Assembly: GCA_027296055.1 (NCBI GenBank)
Contig: JAPUJT010000093.1
Span: forward strand, 1-35,736
DNA from: Planctomycetota bacterium
GTDB taxonomy: Bacteria > Planctomycetota > JAPUJT01
DNA: 35,736 nt
Direction of reading: 5' to 3'
Below, in pieces: positions 25,116 through 34,332 of this stretch; the first letter of the stretch is position 1, and every line of letters begins with the position of its first letter. Position numbers and translations under genes: made by a program. The notes beneath the pieces were generated by a model. It worked only from the letters and a program-made list of their open reading frames with translations. It searched no databases and was not told the DNA's origin.

Positions 25116-27491
25116 ATGGCCGTTGCCGGGAAGTTTGCCGTCTATCTCCTGCTGACGCTCGTATCCCTGGCGCCGAAACCCGTTGCCGCCCGGGCCCCCA
25201 CACCCCCATCCCTTGACGATCGGGATACGCGGATCGAGATCAAGATCGCGGTGGGCTTCGATGGCACCGTCGCCGGGGCCAAGGGAACGACTACACCGGT
25301 CTCAGTGAAGCTGCGCAATCCGGGGCCGGCGTTCGATGGGACCGTTCGCATATACCGGAAGGGGATGGTCCTGGCGCCCCCCATTCCCATCACCCTGCCG
25401 GAAGGCGGGGAAAAGATTGTCCGCGTGGTTTTGCCCCACGGGCCCTCTAATCTGATCAAAGTGGAGCTCATAGATGGGAACAGAGTCGTCGCCCGCGACA
25501 GCGGCCTCGAAGAACAGACCCTGGGCGGCCGCGATGGAATCTATGTACCCGGCGCCCTGGCGATCCTGGATCGCCGGGGACCCATCCCCATCCGGCTCGA
25601 GCCGAACGACGTGCAGCCCCGCGTCATGAAGATGCTCTATCCGGAGCCATGGACACTGCCGGAGTCGGCCCTGGGGTATATCGGTCTGCGCGCGGTTCTC
25701 TGGGGTGACCTCTCACCGAGTCGTCTCTCCCTCGCCCAGCAGCGGGCGCTGAAGATCTGGGTGGAGAGGGGTGGGACACTCATAGTCATCCCATCCAGGG
25801 TGGCTTCCTGGAAGGGATCGTTTCTTGAAGACCTTGTGGGACTGGACGGGCTCGTTTTCGAGAGGAAGGGAAGTCTGGACAGGCTCGCCCTCCGGTACCG
25901 CTCGCCCATCATTAATGATGATGGTGGGGACAATAGTGAGGCCCGAGTGGCTCTGGCGGACCTGACCGGAATAGAGGGCCGAGCCCTGCTGGGCGGTGCA
26001 GCGGGACCCCTGGCGATCGTGAGATCCGTATCTGAGGGCAAGGTCATCCTGTTGGCCTTCGACCCGTGGGTCTGGCCATTCCCGGGCTGGGAGGGCGGGC
26101 GGAGGTTTCTGACGAACATCGTGACGAGACACCTGTCATGGGGTTCTCCTCCCGGGCTAGGCCTTGGGAGTCACCTCTTCTCCGACTCCTTGCGCCGGAA
26201 GGGGGGGTTCGGAACGGTCCTGCTCCTCGGACTCCTGTTCGCCGTCCTCGTTGGGCCCGGGATCTTCATCGTCCTCCGGAGGCTCCGACGACCGGGGGCC
26301 ATCTGGGCAGCGATCCCGATGCTCTCCCTTGCCGCGGGGGTTGGAGTATCCAGCGCCTCCCCTCTCTACAGCCGCGCCTCCAGCACATGCCTCACCGCTA
26401 CCTGGCTGCATCTCCGTGAGGGATCGGGAAGAGGCACCGTCAGCCGCCACATCCTATACCAATCGACCGCAAGGGAGAGGCACACATTGAGGCTGCGGGG
26501 CAGATCCCTGGGATACTCCGTCGGGAACATCGGGGAACGGGCAGACCCGGCCAGCCAGATCCATTCATCCCGGCCAGGGCGCGAGACGGTCCTCCTCGAC
26601 CCGCTCCGCGTCCCCCGGTGGGGCCATCGGCTCGTCACGGCATGGGCGGAATTCGAGCTCGACGGACCGATCCGGGCCAGCATCCGGCAAGATAAGGACA
26701 AGCTGACCTTCACCGTGGAGAACCTCTCGTCTCTCGATCTTCGCGACGCCTTCACTTCTGTGTGGCACCCACGCGCCGAATTCGCGAGCGGGGCCATTCT
26801 CGAGATGGGGACGATTCGCTCCGGCGAGGTTTTCCGGGAGGAGGTTCAGATTCCTGACTCTGCGCGCCGGCTCCTGAGGGGAGGTATTGCGTCGTCGAAG
26901 CGGCTTGGCCCGGTGATGAAAAGGTTTGTGGGTAACGCCTGGTACAGCCAAGGATCGGTGCTGGCCCGGATCGACCTCGCCGAGGGAGAGCGGGCCCTGG
27001 CGGCGGAATACGATGACTACACTCGCCCCGTGCGCCAGTTCGCCTGCGTGGTCGTCCCCATCGTAAGGATCTACGAGACAGGCAGCAGCCTCTGCGCGTC
27101 CGCCGGCTGGGCCTGGACACCGCTGGGAGAGGGGGAACCGGGAGACGAGATTAGCTCGGTCTACAGGGAATGGTTTTTTCCGGAGTTGCGCGGAGACCAT
27201 CCACCGGGGCAGATGATCCTCGAGCTTGTCTCGAACGAAAAAGTCTCGGACCAACGGCTATTCGACTGGACGAGACAGGAGTGGGTGACAATTCCCGGAA
27301 GAGTCGAAACAATAACACGTAAGAATTTGAATGACGAGGTGACCCGGGTGACCATCTCCGATCCCGAGAGATTCATCCTTCGCCCGGAGTGGCTGGTGGT
27401 GACCAGCAAGATCCGCCCGGACGAAAAGAACGCCCCGGACACCGGCTGGCACATCTCGAGCATCCGCATCGAAGGCACGACGGACGAGTGA
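25116..27491 (+). CDS. Large exported membrane protein with beta-domains and a central two-helix anchor
   Basis: A 791-residue protein, ATG 25116 after GGGAGGG, with a signal peptide (VYLLLTLVSLAPKPVAA). Residues ~35-130 form a beta-domain (VSVKLRNPGPAFDGTVRIY). Residues ~140-340 resemble a glutamine amidotransferase-like fold without obvious catalytic Cys (ALKIWVERGGTLIVIPS, EGKVILLAFDPWVWPFPGW). Two membrane helices follow (about 365-415: VLLLGLLFAVLVGPGIFIVLRRLRRPGAIWAAIPMLSL pattern). The C-terminal half is periplasmic, with beta-strands such as TFTVENLSSLDLRDAF. The helix pair and its GP..IVLRRL signature recall uncharacterised membrane proteins found near MoxR/BatA genes. I do not assign a function. 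Confidence 0.75.
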   Translation: MAVAGKFAVYLLLTLVSLAPKPVAARAPTPPSLDDRDTRIEIKIAVGFDGTVAGAKGTTTPVSVKLRNPGPAFDGTVRIYRKGMVLAPPIPITLPEGGEKIVRVVLPHGPSNLIKVELIDGNRVVARDSGLEEQTLGGRDGIYVPGALAILDRRGPIPIRLEPNDVQPRVMKMLYPEPWTLPESALGYIGLRAVLWGDLSPSRLSLAQQRALKIWVERGGTLIVIPSRVASWKGSFLEDLVGLDGLVFERKGSLDRLALRYRSPIINDDGGDNSEARVALADLTGIEGRALLGGAAGPLAIVRSVSEGKVILLAFDPWVWPFPGWEGGRRFLTNIVTRHLSWGSPPGLGLGSHLFSDSLRRKGGFGTVLLLGLLFAVLVGPGIFIVLRRLRRPGAIWAAIPMLSLAAGVGVSSASPLYSRASSTCLTATWLHLREGSGRGTVSRHILYQSTARERHTLRLRGRSLGYSVGNIGERADPASQIHSSRPGRETVLLDPLRVPRWGHRLVTAWAEFELDGPIRASIRQDKDKLTFTVENLSSLDLRDAFTSVWHPRAEFASGAILEMGTIRSGEVFREEVQIPDSARRLLRGGIASSKRLGPVMKRFVGNAWYSQGSVLARIDLAEGERALAAEYDDYTRPVRQFACVVVPIVRIYETGSSLCASAGWAWTPLGEGEPGDEISSVYREWFFPELRGDHPPGQMILELVSNEKVSDQRLFDWTRQEWVTIPGRVETITRKNLNDEVTRVTISDPERFILRPEWLVVTSKIRPDEKNAPDTGWHISSIRIEGTTDE

Positions 27492-27585
27492 CCCGGTCTT
27501 TCTCCCTCCCGACCACTCGGGTAGAATGAGCTGACCGGGCCGAGGGGCATGCCGGATCGGTCCGCCCACTCTTTGGAGTAGTCTT

Positions 27586-28962
27586 ATGCGCGCTCTCCTG
27601 CGACCCCTCCTTCTTCCTCTTCCGATCGTTCTGGTGCTGACCACCCTATCCTGCAACAGCAGCGGCGGCAGCCATGGGGGCCCCGACACGCAACCCCCCG
27701 TCTTCGGGGGGGTGATGGCGGCCATCCCCATCGACGACACGATCGTCATTTTGCAATGGAACCCTGCGATGGACGACCGCGATCCCGTCGCGGCCATCAC
27801 CTACCGGATCTACATCGCGACCGCTCCGGGCTCCCAGAATTTCTCGATACCGGATGCCACCACGACTCCCGGGGAAATCCAGCACACCGCCCTGGGCCTC
27901 ACGCCCAACACGACCTACTTCTTCGTCATCCGGGCGGCGGACACCGCAGGGAACGAAGATTCGAACACCATCGAGATCTCCGCGAGGACCCCGGCGCTGC
28001 CGGACACGATGGCCCCTATCTTCGGGGGGGCCTTGGTGGCCCTCGCCATCTCCGAATTCAGCATCGATGTCTCCTGGCTCGAGGCAATGGATGACAACAC
28101 GCCCCAGCAGCTCATCGTCTACAAAGCCTACGTCGCTACATCCTCGGGAGCACAAAACTTTTTCGCCCCCAGCGCCACGAGCGCCCCGGGATCGACATCC
28201 ATGATCGTGGGAGGGCTCTCCCCAACAACGACCTATTTCATCGTGGTTCGCGCGGAGGACGCGGTGGGCAACGAGGACACGAACTTTGTCGAGGTCTTCG
28301 ATACGACCCTCACTCCGGACCTCACCGCGCCAGTCTTCAGCGGACTGGGGACCGCCGTCTCTCTGAACCCCACGAGGATGAATCTCACCTGGCTCGCGGC
28401 CAGCGACAACCGAGCCCAACCCTCCGAGATCGTCTACAACATCTACCGGGCGAGCTCCTCGGGCGGCCAGAGCTTCATCACCCCGAACTCCCGATCCACG
28501 CCCGGTGCGGTCACCTGGCAGTTGACGGGCCTGACTCCGAACACGGACTATTTCATCGTCGTGCGGGCCGAGGATCCCTCGGGGAACGAGGACCTGAACA
28601 CCGTGGAGGTCCTGGCGAGAACCCTGGTCTCCTTCGGCGCGAACGTCCTTCAGATCTTCACAAGCACCTGCGCCGTTTCCAATTGTCACGGCGGTACCAC
28701 TCCCGTCCTCGGACAGAACCTGTCAAACTACTCGTCCATCTTCAACACGGCGATCAACATCCCCGCGCAGCAGCCCAGCCCGCAGATGGACCGCATCGAG
28801 CCCTTCTCCAGCGGGGGGTCCTACCTGCAGCACAAGATCGATGGCACCCACCTATCCGTCGGTGGCTCGGGGGATCAATCCCCCAAGAACTCGCCTCCGT
28901 TGACCCCGGCAACCCGCGACATCATCCGGGATTGGATCAACCAGGGGGCCTTCGATAACTAG
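27586..28962 (+). CDS. Lipoprotein with three FN3 domains and a C-terminal cytochrome-like heme domain
   Basis: A 458-residue protein with a lipoprotein signal (LVLTTLSC, Cys about 23). Three similar ~100-residue fibronectin type III domains follow. Each starts with D.TAP.F.G and has a W..A.D....P....Y.IY core and a GLTPNTTYFFVIRAADTAGNED-like end. The last ~110 residues contain CAVSNCHGG, a CX4CH heme-like motif, and a later HKIDGTHLSVGGSGDQSP and IIRDWINQGAF. This resembles the cytochrome-like domains of planctomycete and deltaproteobacterial surface proteins. Heme binding is plausible but the spacing is not the usual CXXCH. Role unknown. GGAG lies upstream of ATG 27586. Confidence 0.8.
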   Translation: MRALLRPLLLPLPIVLVLTTLSCNSSGGSHGGPDTQPPVFGGVMAAIPIDDTIVILQWNPAMDDRDPVAAITYRIYIATAPGSQNFSIPDATTTPGEIQHTALGLTPNTTYFFVIRAADTAGNEDSNTIEISARTPALPDTMAPIFGGALVALAISEFSIDVSWLEAMDDNTPQQLIVYKAYVATSSGAQNFFAPSATSAPGSTSMIVGGLSPTTTYFIVVRAEDAVGNEDTNFVEVFDTTLTPDLTAPVFSGLGTAVSLNPTRMNLTWLAASDNRAQPSEIVYNIYRASSSGGQSFITPNSRSTPGAVTWQLTGLTPNTDYFIVVRAEDPSGNEDLNTVEVLARTLVSFGANVLQIFTSTCAVSNCHGGTTPVLGQNLSNYSSIFNTAINIPAQQPSPQMDRIEPFSSGGSYLQHKIDGTHLSVGGSGDQSPKNSPPLTPATRDIIRDWINQGAFDN

Positions 28963-29092
28963 ACGTGGACCGCCGCCGCAATTGCTCTTCAGGCCATCGC
29001 CACAAGATCGGAAGCCCTGGTCCGAGGGAGACGGATGGCTCTCAGGACCCCCTGCGGCCGTTTCGGGTCAGATATCCTCAATCCGTCTCCCC

Positions 29093-29110
29093 GGTCATCA
29101 TCAGATGACC
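29093..29110. other. Small inverted repeat upstream of the SWIB gene
   Basis: GGTCATC and GATGACC (29093-29099, 29104-29110) surround ATCA. There is no T-tract. It lies in the 252-base gap between the FN3/cytochrome-like gene and the SWIB gene. Could be a weak terminator or operator; the rest of the gap shows nothing I can name, apart from a TAGAAT -10-like box near 29145. Confidence 0.35.
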
Positions 29111-29214
29111 CCCCAATTGGCGGCGAATCTGTCAGAGGGACTTGGTAGAATTTACACCTTCAAAGTCGGGGCGTGTGCCCTGGGGACATCCCAACTCTTT
29201 CATCGGAGGAAATG

Positions 29215-29490
29215 ATGCCGAAGAAGGCAACTGCCAAGAGGAAGCCGAACGCCGCGTTCATGAAGCCCATGCAGCCCGACGACGCCCTTGGTGCGGTGGT
29301 CGGAACGAAGCCCATACCTCGAACCGAGATCACGAAGAAGATCTGGGTCTACATCAAGAAGCACAAGCTTCAGGACAAGAAGAACCGGCGCATGATCAAC
29401 GCCGATGCCAAGCTTGCGCTCGTCTTCGGCAAGAAAAAGCAAGTCAGCATGTTCGAGATGACCAAGCTCGTTTCAAATCATATGTCCTAG
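29215..29490 (+). CDS. SWIB/MDM2 domain protein
   Basis: A 91-residue basic protein. A lysine-rich N-terminus (PKKATAKRKPNAAF) is followed by a single SWIB domain: MQPDDALGAVVGTKPIPRTEITKKIWVYIKKHKLQDKKNRRMINADAKLALVFG pattern, ending in VSMFEMTKLVSNHM. SWIB domains are known from eukaryotic chromatin-remodelling complexes. In bacteria they occur as short proteins in Chlamydiae, Planctomycetes and others, probably binding DNA or nucleoid proteins. Two ATGs (29212, 29215) follow GGAGG; I choose 29215 for its 5-base spacing. Single-gene unit with a hairpin 34 bases after its stop. Confidence 0.93.
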   Translation: MPKKATAKRKPNAAFMKPMQPDDALGAVVGTKPIPRTEITKKIWVYIKKHKLQDKKNRRMINADAKLALVFGKKKQVSMFEMTKLVSNHMS

Positions 29491-29523
29491 GCCAGCCGAA
29501 CCGGTAGAGCCTGTCGAGGGAGA

Positions 29524-29549
29524 GCACGGAGCCCGAAGTGGCTCCGTGC
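29524..29549 (+). terminator. Strong hairpin after the SWIB gene, possible terminator
   Basis: GCACGGAGCC (29524-29533) and GGCTCCGTGC (29540-29549) form a perfect 10-bp stem with a CGAAGT loop. No T-tract follows, so an intrinsic terminator of unusual type or an RNA-protecting hairpin are both possible. Confidence 0.55.
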
Positions 29550-29667
29550 CCGCGTCACCGATTACAACTGCCCAGGCCTTGACCAACGTCCGCGCCCTCC
29601 CTCTACCAAGTACCGCGACACCCACGGGTTCGCGGAGACCGGGGCGAGCGGGAGGGCCTCGCGAAGA

Positions 29668-29688
29668 TTCGCGTCCGCCGGACGCGAA
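29668..29688. promoter_or_regulatory. Perfect palindrome upstream of the BI-1-like gene, possible operator
   Basis: TTCGCGTCCG and CGGACGCGAA are separated by a single C, giving a 21-base dyad 20 bases before ATG 29709. A one-base centre is more typical of a dimeric repressor site than of an RNA hairpin. No matching copy was noticed elsewhere in the window. Confidence 0.45.
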
Positions 29689-29708
29689 CGATCGTGGGGA
29701 GACGTAAA

Positions 29709-30389
29709 ATGTATGATCGAAACCCCAGCGTCTTCAAGAGAACGGCGGAGTCCTCCTCCGGAAACGTCATCTCTCCAGGGCTCTACAACTTCATCATCGG
29801 GATCGTCCTCTGCTGGGGATTCGGCGTCAACTACCTGATGGTAAAGCACATCCCGGTGTCGACGGTTGATTCGGTGCCTCGGTTGCTGTTTTACATCGGG
29901 TTCTTTGCCTCTTGCCTGTTCGGGGTGTTCCTCTTCAAGAGATCCAGCTCCCCCTACATCAGCTTTCTCGGCTACAACTTCGTCGTCGTCCCCTTCGGGT
30001 TCGTCGTCAACCTCGTGGTCCATCAGTACGACCCCGACGTAGTCCTCGCTGCCGTCCGGGTGACCGCCTTCGTGACCGCGGGGATGATGGTCCTCGGCTC
30101 ACTGTTTCCCCGATTCTTCCAGAGGATCATACGGGTCCTCGCCATCGCCCTGATCGTGGTGATCATCGTCGAGGTGATCGAGATCTTCATCTTCGGGATT
30201 CACCACGGCATCCTGGACTGGATCGTGGCGGTCATCTTCTGCGGTTACATAGGGTTCGACTGGGCCCGGGCAAACGCCATCCCCAAGACCGCCGACAACG
30301 CCGTGGACAGTGCAGCGGCCCTGTACATGGACATCATCAACCTCTTCCTCAGAATCCTCCGCATCATGGGCGGCCAGCGGTCGACCTGA
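29709..30389 (+). CDS. Bax inhibitor-1 / YccA-like membrane protein
   Basis: A 226-residue protein with about seven membrane helices. I start at ATG 29709, seven bases after GGGGAG; GTG 29694 is in frame but lies on that site. The C-terminal half carries the BI-1 family signature: IVAVIFCGYIGFDWARAN, then a conserved TADNAVDSAAALYMDIINLFLRILRIMG. The paired acidic residues (FD..., LYMDI) form the pH-sensing/ion path in this family. Members influence calcium leak and protein quality control at the membrane; the role here is inferred from family only. It stands alone with an upstream palindrome. Confidence 0.88.
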   Translation: MYDRNPSVFKRTAESSSGNVISPGLYNFIIGIVLCWGFGVNYLMVKHIPVSTVDSVPRLLFYIGFFASCLFGVFLFKRSSSPYISFLGYNFVVVPFGFVVNLVVHQYDPDVVLAAVRVTAFVTAGMMVLGSLFPRFFQRIIRVLAIALIVVIIVEVIEIFIFGIHHGILDWIVAVIFCGYIGFDWARANAIPKTADNAVDSAAALYMDIINLFLRILRIMGGQRST

Positions 30390-30606
30390 TGCCCGCGGGC
30401 CTTCTCCTCTGGCGCAGTTCCTCCCGCTCATCCTGCTCACCTTGGAGCCGTGAACCGACGTGAGGCTTGACCGGTCTCCATCCGGTGCCTAATATCACGC
30501 CTTCCAGGACAGCAAAGGACGAGGGCGGCGACGCTCGAGTGCGAAAGCCCCCGCCTTGCGACCGTGATGACCGATACCGATCAGATCTGAGAAGGAGCGC
30601 CACACC

Positions 30607-32151
30607 ATGGCAGAATCGGCAGAACCACGCATCGCAGCCAGGCAGCCCATGCAGATGGATCTGGAACCGGGGGACTACCACTGGTGCGCCTGTGGACTCT
30701 CCCAGTCGCAGCCTTTCTGCGACGGCTCTCATCGCACGACGAAATTCCAGCCCGTGGCCTTCCACGTGGACGAGAAGCAAGATGCGTTCCTGTGCATGTG
30801 CAAGCGCACGAAGTCACAACCTTTTTGCGACGGAACGCATGCACGCCTCGGCAGCGAGCCGGCCGAGGCACCGGCCAGCGTGAAGTCTCCCTCCGCTGCG
30901 TCTGCCCTCCCCGAGAGCACTCCGGAGGAGCCGACCCTGAACATGATCCATTCGTTGGCTCGAGATGGGCTGACCAAGACGGGCCATCACGGACAGGTGG
31001 GCGCCATGGGCGTGCCCCGCACGACGCTTCCCCTATGGGACGACATCCAGATCCTCACCGCCCAGCTTGCAACCAAGCCACTGATGGAGGAGGTCGAGGT
31101 CGGGTCCGAGCTGATCATCGGGCCCAATGCTTCGAAGCCACTACGACTCGACATACCCCTCTTCGTCTCCGACATGAGCTTCGGGGCCCTGTCGGAGGAG
31201 GCGAAGACCGCCCTGGCGAAGGGAGCCGAGCTTGCCGGCACCGGGATCTGCTCCGGAGAAGGGGGAATGTTGCCCGAGGAGCAGGCGGCAAACTCACGCT
31301 ATTTCTACGAGCTGGCCTCCGCCAAGTTCGGATACTCCGAGGACCTGTTGCAAAAGGTTCAGGCCTTCCACTTCAAGGGCGGTCAGGGCGCCAAGACCGG
31401 GACAGGCGGCCATCTACCTGCCAACAAGGTCAAGGGAAGGATCGCCGAGGTACGCAAGCTGGAAGAAGGGAAGCCATCCATCTCCCCCCCGACATTCGCC
31501 GACCTCCATACGGCGGAAGACTTCAAGAAATTCGGAGATCGCGTGAGGGAGCTCACGGGAGGGATCCCGATCGGCTTCAAGCTGTCCGCCCAACACATCG
31601 AGAGGGACATGGCCTTTGCCCTCGAGGCGGGGGTGGACTACATCATCCTGGATGGACGAGGCGGAGGAACAGGCGCAGCCCCTCTGATCTTCCGTGACAA
31701 CATCTCGGTGCCGACGATCCCCGCCCTGGCCCGGGCGCGGCGCTTCCTCGATGAGCAGAAGCGATCCGATATCACCCTTATCATCACGGGGGGTATCCGG
31801 ACGCCGGCGGACTTCATCAAGGCCCTCTGTCTCGGCGCTGACGGTGTGGCGATTGCCAACTCGGCCATACAGGCCATCGGTTGTATCTCGGCCCGGATCT
31901 GCAATACGAACAACTGCCCATCCGGCGTGGCGACGCAACGCAAGGAATTGCGGGCGAGGATCAACATCGAGGAGTCGGCCACCCAGCTTTCCCGATTCTT
32001 CGGCGCCTCCGTCGAACTGATGAAGGTGATGGCCCGCGCCTGTGGCCATACCCATCTCGATCAGTTCCAGCAGGATGACATCACAACCTGGAAGAAGGAA
32101 ATGGCCGACCTGACCGAGATCCCGTTCGCGGGGGTCAGCTCCCAGGTTTAG
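30607..32151 (+). CDS. CDGSH iron-sulfur domains fused to an FMN-dependent glutamate synthase-type enzyme
   Basis: A 514-residue fusion, ATG 30607 after AAGGAG. Residues 22-80 contain two CDGSH units: CACGLSQSQPFCDGSH (ligands Cys27, Cys29, Cys38, His42) and CMCKRTKSQPFCDGTH (Cys63, Cys65, Cys74, His78). Each would bind a 2Fe-2S cluster. A ~50-residue linker leads to a glutamate synthase central/FMN domain: IPLFVSDMSFGALSEEAK, GICSGEGGMLPEE, GGQGAKTGTGGHLP, DYIILDGRGGGTGAAP, IITGGIRTPADFIKAL, and CISARICNTNNCPSG, matching the 3Fe-4S cysteine pattern. There is no amidotransferase domain. Such stand-alone GltB2-like enzymes are poorly understood; the substrate is not certain. Confidence 0.92.
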   Translation: MAESAEPRIAARQPMQMDLEPGDYHWCACGLSQSQPFCDGSHRTTKFQPVAFHVDEKQDAFLCMCKRTKSQPFCDGTHARLGSEPAEAPASVKSPSAASALPESTPEEPTLNMIHSLARDGLTKTGHHGQVGAMGVPRTTLPLWDDIQILTAQLATKPLMEEVEVGSELIIGPNASKPLRLDIPLFVSDMSFGALSEEAKTALAKGAELAGTGICSGEGGMLPEEQAANSRYFYELASAKFGYSEDLLQKVQAFHFKGGQGAKTGTGGHLPANKVKGRIAEVRKLEEGKPSISPPTFADLHTAEDFKKFGDRVRELTGGIPIGFKLSAQHIERDMAFALEAGVDYIILDGRGGGTGAAPLIFRDNISVPTIPALARARRFLDEQKRSDITLIITGGIRTPADFIKALCLGADGVAIANSAIQAIGCISARICNTNNCPSGVATQRKELRARINIEESATQLSRFFGASVELMKVMARACGHTHLDQFQQDDITTWKKEMADLTEIPFAGVSSQV

Positions 32152-32186
32152 AACCCACTTCCCCCCTTCGATCCCGCGTGGCCCGT

Positions 32187-32203
32187 CCCTCTTGCCAAGA
32201 GGG
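32187..32203 (+). terminator. Hairpin after the CDGSH-GltS gene, possible terminator
   Basis: CCCTCTT and AAGAGGG form a seven-pair stem with a GCC loop, 36 bases after the stop codon. No T-tract follows, so the call is weak. The remainder of the 208-base gap to the next gene shows nothing else I can name. Confidence 0.35.
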
Positions 32204-32359
32204 GGACTGAGGGTCTAGACTGCCGGCTCGGGAGGGGAGGACGTGCGAGCCCCACCCCGTTCCCCTCCACACATCGGCTCCCCGACGGCGGCCCCTCGGG
32301 GGAGACATGGGCTCGGAGGACCGCAAAGGTCCGATCGGAGGCAGTGCGGAGGAAGGACG

Positions 32360-34327
32360 ATGAGGGGAAGAACTGAGCGTGACTGGCTCCTCGTCCGGGC
32401 TATAGGGGTTCTGGCGATCGCGATGGCGTCCTGCTCCGGCTCGGGACCCGGGGTGGTTCCCCAGATTGACTCTATCAGCCCCGACCGCGGAGACGTGGCG
32501 GGGGGCGATCCCGTCACGATCGTCGTCCGGGGCTTCGCCGACGACTTCACCGTCAATCTTCCGCTCGTCGCGTTCGGGGCGCAGACTTCCCCGAACGTCA
32601 CCGCCCTCTCTCCTGACACGGTGGTGGCCATGACTCCGCGGATCGGAGTCGCCGGCTCTGTGAACGTCGTGGTCCGGGGGACTGTAAACGTGCAGTCGGC
32701 CCGTCTGACCGGCGGGTTCACCTTCACCGGGACACCCGGGTTCCCCCTCATCACGGCGCTCTGGCCCGCGATAGCCCCGGTCGGAACGGGGGTGGACGTC
32801 CGGGGTTATTCCTTCTCGCCGATCCCGACGGAGAACGTCGTTCGCTTCAACGGAATCGCGGCCCCGATCATCACATCCTCCACGACCAACATCCTGGCGG
32901 TCGTCCCGGGAGGGGCGACCTCGGGCCCGGTGAACGTGGAAGTCCTCGGCGTCCTGAGCAACGACGTCTCCTTCACCGTGACCGGACCGCGGATCACGGA
33001 TCTCTCGCCGGCCTTCGCGGAATACGGAACTGCCGTCACGATCACCGGGGAGAACTTCTCCCCCAACCCCTCGGCAAATGCCGTTCGATTCAACGGGACT
33101 CTTGCCGCGGTGACCGCGTCGACGGTGACGACCATCGACACGAACGTGCCCGCAGGGTGCATCAGCGGGCGGGTGACGGTGGAGGTCGCCAGTCTCGTCT
33201 CCAACGGGGTCTCGTTCTGCCTCGACTCGCTATCCACGCCGCCACCGCCACCCACACTGATCTCCCTCTCGCCTTCGAGCGGACCCGCGGCGGCTTCGGT
33301 CACGATCACTGGCTCCGACTTCAGCTCGACCCCATCAAACAATGTGGTCCGATTCAGTGGTCTGCGCGCAAGCGTGACCGCCGCGTCGCCGGGGATGCTT
33401 TCGGTGAACGTCCCGTCGGCCACGACGACCGGCCCCGTCACGGTGAGCGTTGGCGGTCAGGAGGCTACGGTCTCCCTGAACTTCACGGTGACATCCCCCC
33501 CACCGCCGCCGCCCGCCATTTCCGCTCTCTACGCGGATGCCGGCACGTTCGGAGATTCCGTCTGGATCGATGGAAATGGGTTCGATGCAGATCCGACGAA
33601 CCTGTCCGTCGAATTCGCTGGGGAGACAGCCCGCATCTCCTCGAGCTCGAGCACCTCGATACTCGTCACCGTGCCATCGACCTCGACGGGTCTGGTCACG
33701 GTGGAGAAGGGCGGCCAGACGAGCGCCGGAGTTGCGTTCACCTTCACCGGCCCACCGGCCGGGACGGTCGACTTCTTTGGAGGGACGTTCCCCATCCCGG
33801 GGAACCAGGTGATCTACGTGATCGATACTTCCGGTTCGATGTCCTACGGGTTCGGGCCGTACGTCGACCGCTTCGACAACACGGTCACGACCACTCGCTG
33901 GGAACTGGTGCAGGACCGAGTGATCAGCTCGATCCAGGCCCTTCCGAGCACGGCAAGGTTCAATATCTATCGGTACGCCTGTCCGATCTCCTCCTGGTCG
34001 TCGCAGACGGAGCCCGCCGATGCGGCGAACAAGGCCTCGGCGGAGACATGGCTTCTCGGGTGGTTCCCCTGGGGGGGGGCGGCAACGGGCCCCGCCGTAG
34101 CGTCCGCCCTCCAGGAACGCCAGAACGAGACAGTCCTTCTCGCCACGGATGGCCAGTCGAACTGCGGCGCCACGGGCACGAGCGGCCACCTCTGCGTGAT
34201 CCTCACTGCGAACGATCAGGATGCGGTGATCCACACCTTCGGCATAGAGCCCATCGGGATCTACCGGGATTTCCTCATGGACATCGCCCGGAACACGAAG
34301 GGGACCTTCACCGACATCATCCCGTGA
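32360..34327 (+). CDS. Lipoprotein with five IPT/TIG repeats and a C-terminal von Willebrand A domain
   Basis: A 655-residue protein. ATG 32360 follows GGAGGAAGG and opens a lipoprotein-like signal (VLAIAMASCSG). Five TIG-type immunoglobulin-like repeats follow, each with I..L.P..G..G..V.I.G..F pattern (for example ITDLSPAFAEYGTAVTITG, LISLSPSSGPAAASVTITG). Proline-rich PPPPP linkers separate the last two. The final ~190 residues are a VWA domain: VIYVIDTSGSMS (MIDAS DxSxS), a middle helix region, and VLLATDGQSNCG supplying the MIDAS Asp. It probably binds a protein or metal-dependent ligand at the cell surface. It converges with the sigma-like gene at 34333. Confidence 0.88.
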   Translation: MRGRTERDWLLVRAIGVLAIAMASCSGSGPGVVPQIDSISPDRGDVAGGDPVTIVVRGFADDFTVNLPLVAFGAQTSPNVTALSPDTVVAMTPRIGVAGSVNVVVRGTVNVQSARLTGGFTFTGTPGFPLITALWPAIAPVGTGVDVRGYSFSPIPTENVVRFNGIAAPIITSSTTNILAVVPGGATSGPVNVEVLGVLSNDVSFTVTGPRITDLSPAFAEYGTAVTITGENFSPNPSANAVRFNGTLAAVTASTVTTIDTNVPAGCISGRVTVEVASLVSNGVSFCLDSLSTPPPPPTLISLSPSSGPAAASVTITGSDFSSTPSNNVVRFSGLRASVTAASPGMLSVNVPSATTTGPVTVSVGGQEATVSLNFTVTSPPPPPPAISALYADAGTFGDSVWIDGNGFDADPTNLSVEFAGETARISSSSSTSILVTVPSTSTGLVTVEKGGQTSAGVAFTFTGPPAGTVDFFGGTFPIPGNQVIYVIDTSGSMSYGFGPYVDRFDNTVTTTRWELVQDRVISSIQALPSTARFNIYRYACPISSWSSQTEPADAANKASAETWLLGWFPWGGAATGPAVASALQERQNETVLLATDGQSNCGATGTSGHLCVILTANDQDAVIHTFGIEPIGIYRDFLMDIARNTKGTFTDIIP

Positions 34328-34332
34328 GCGCG

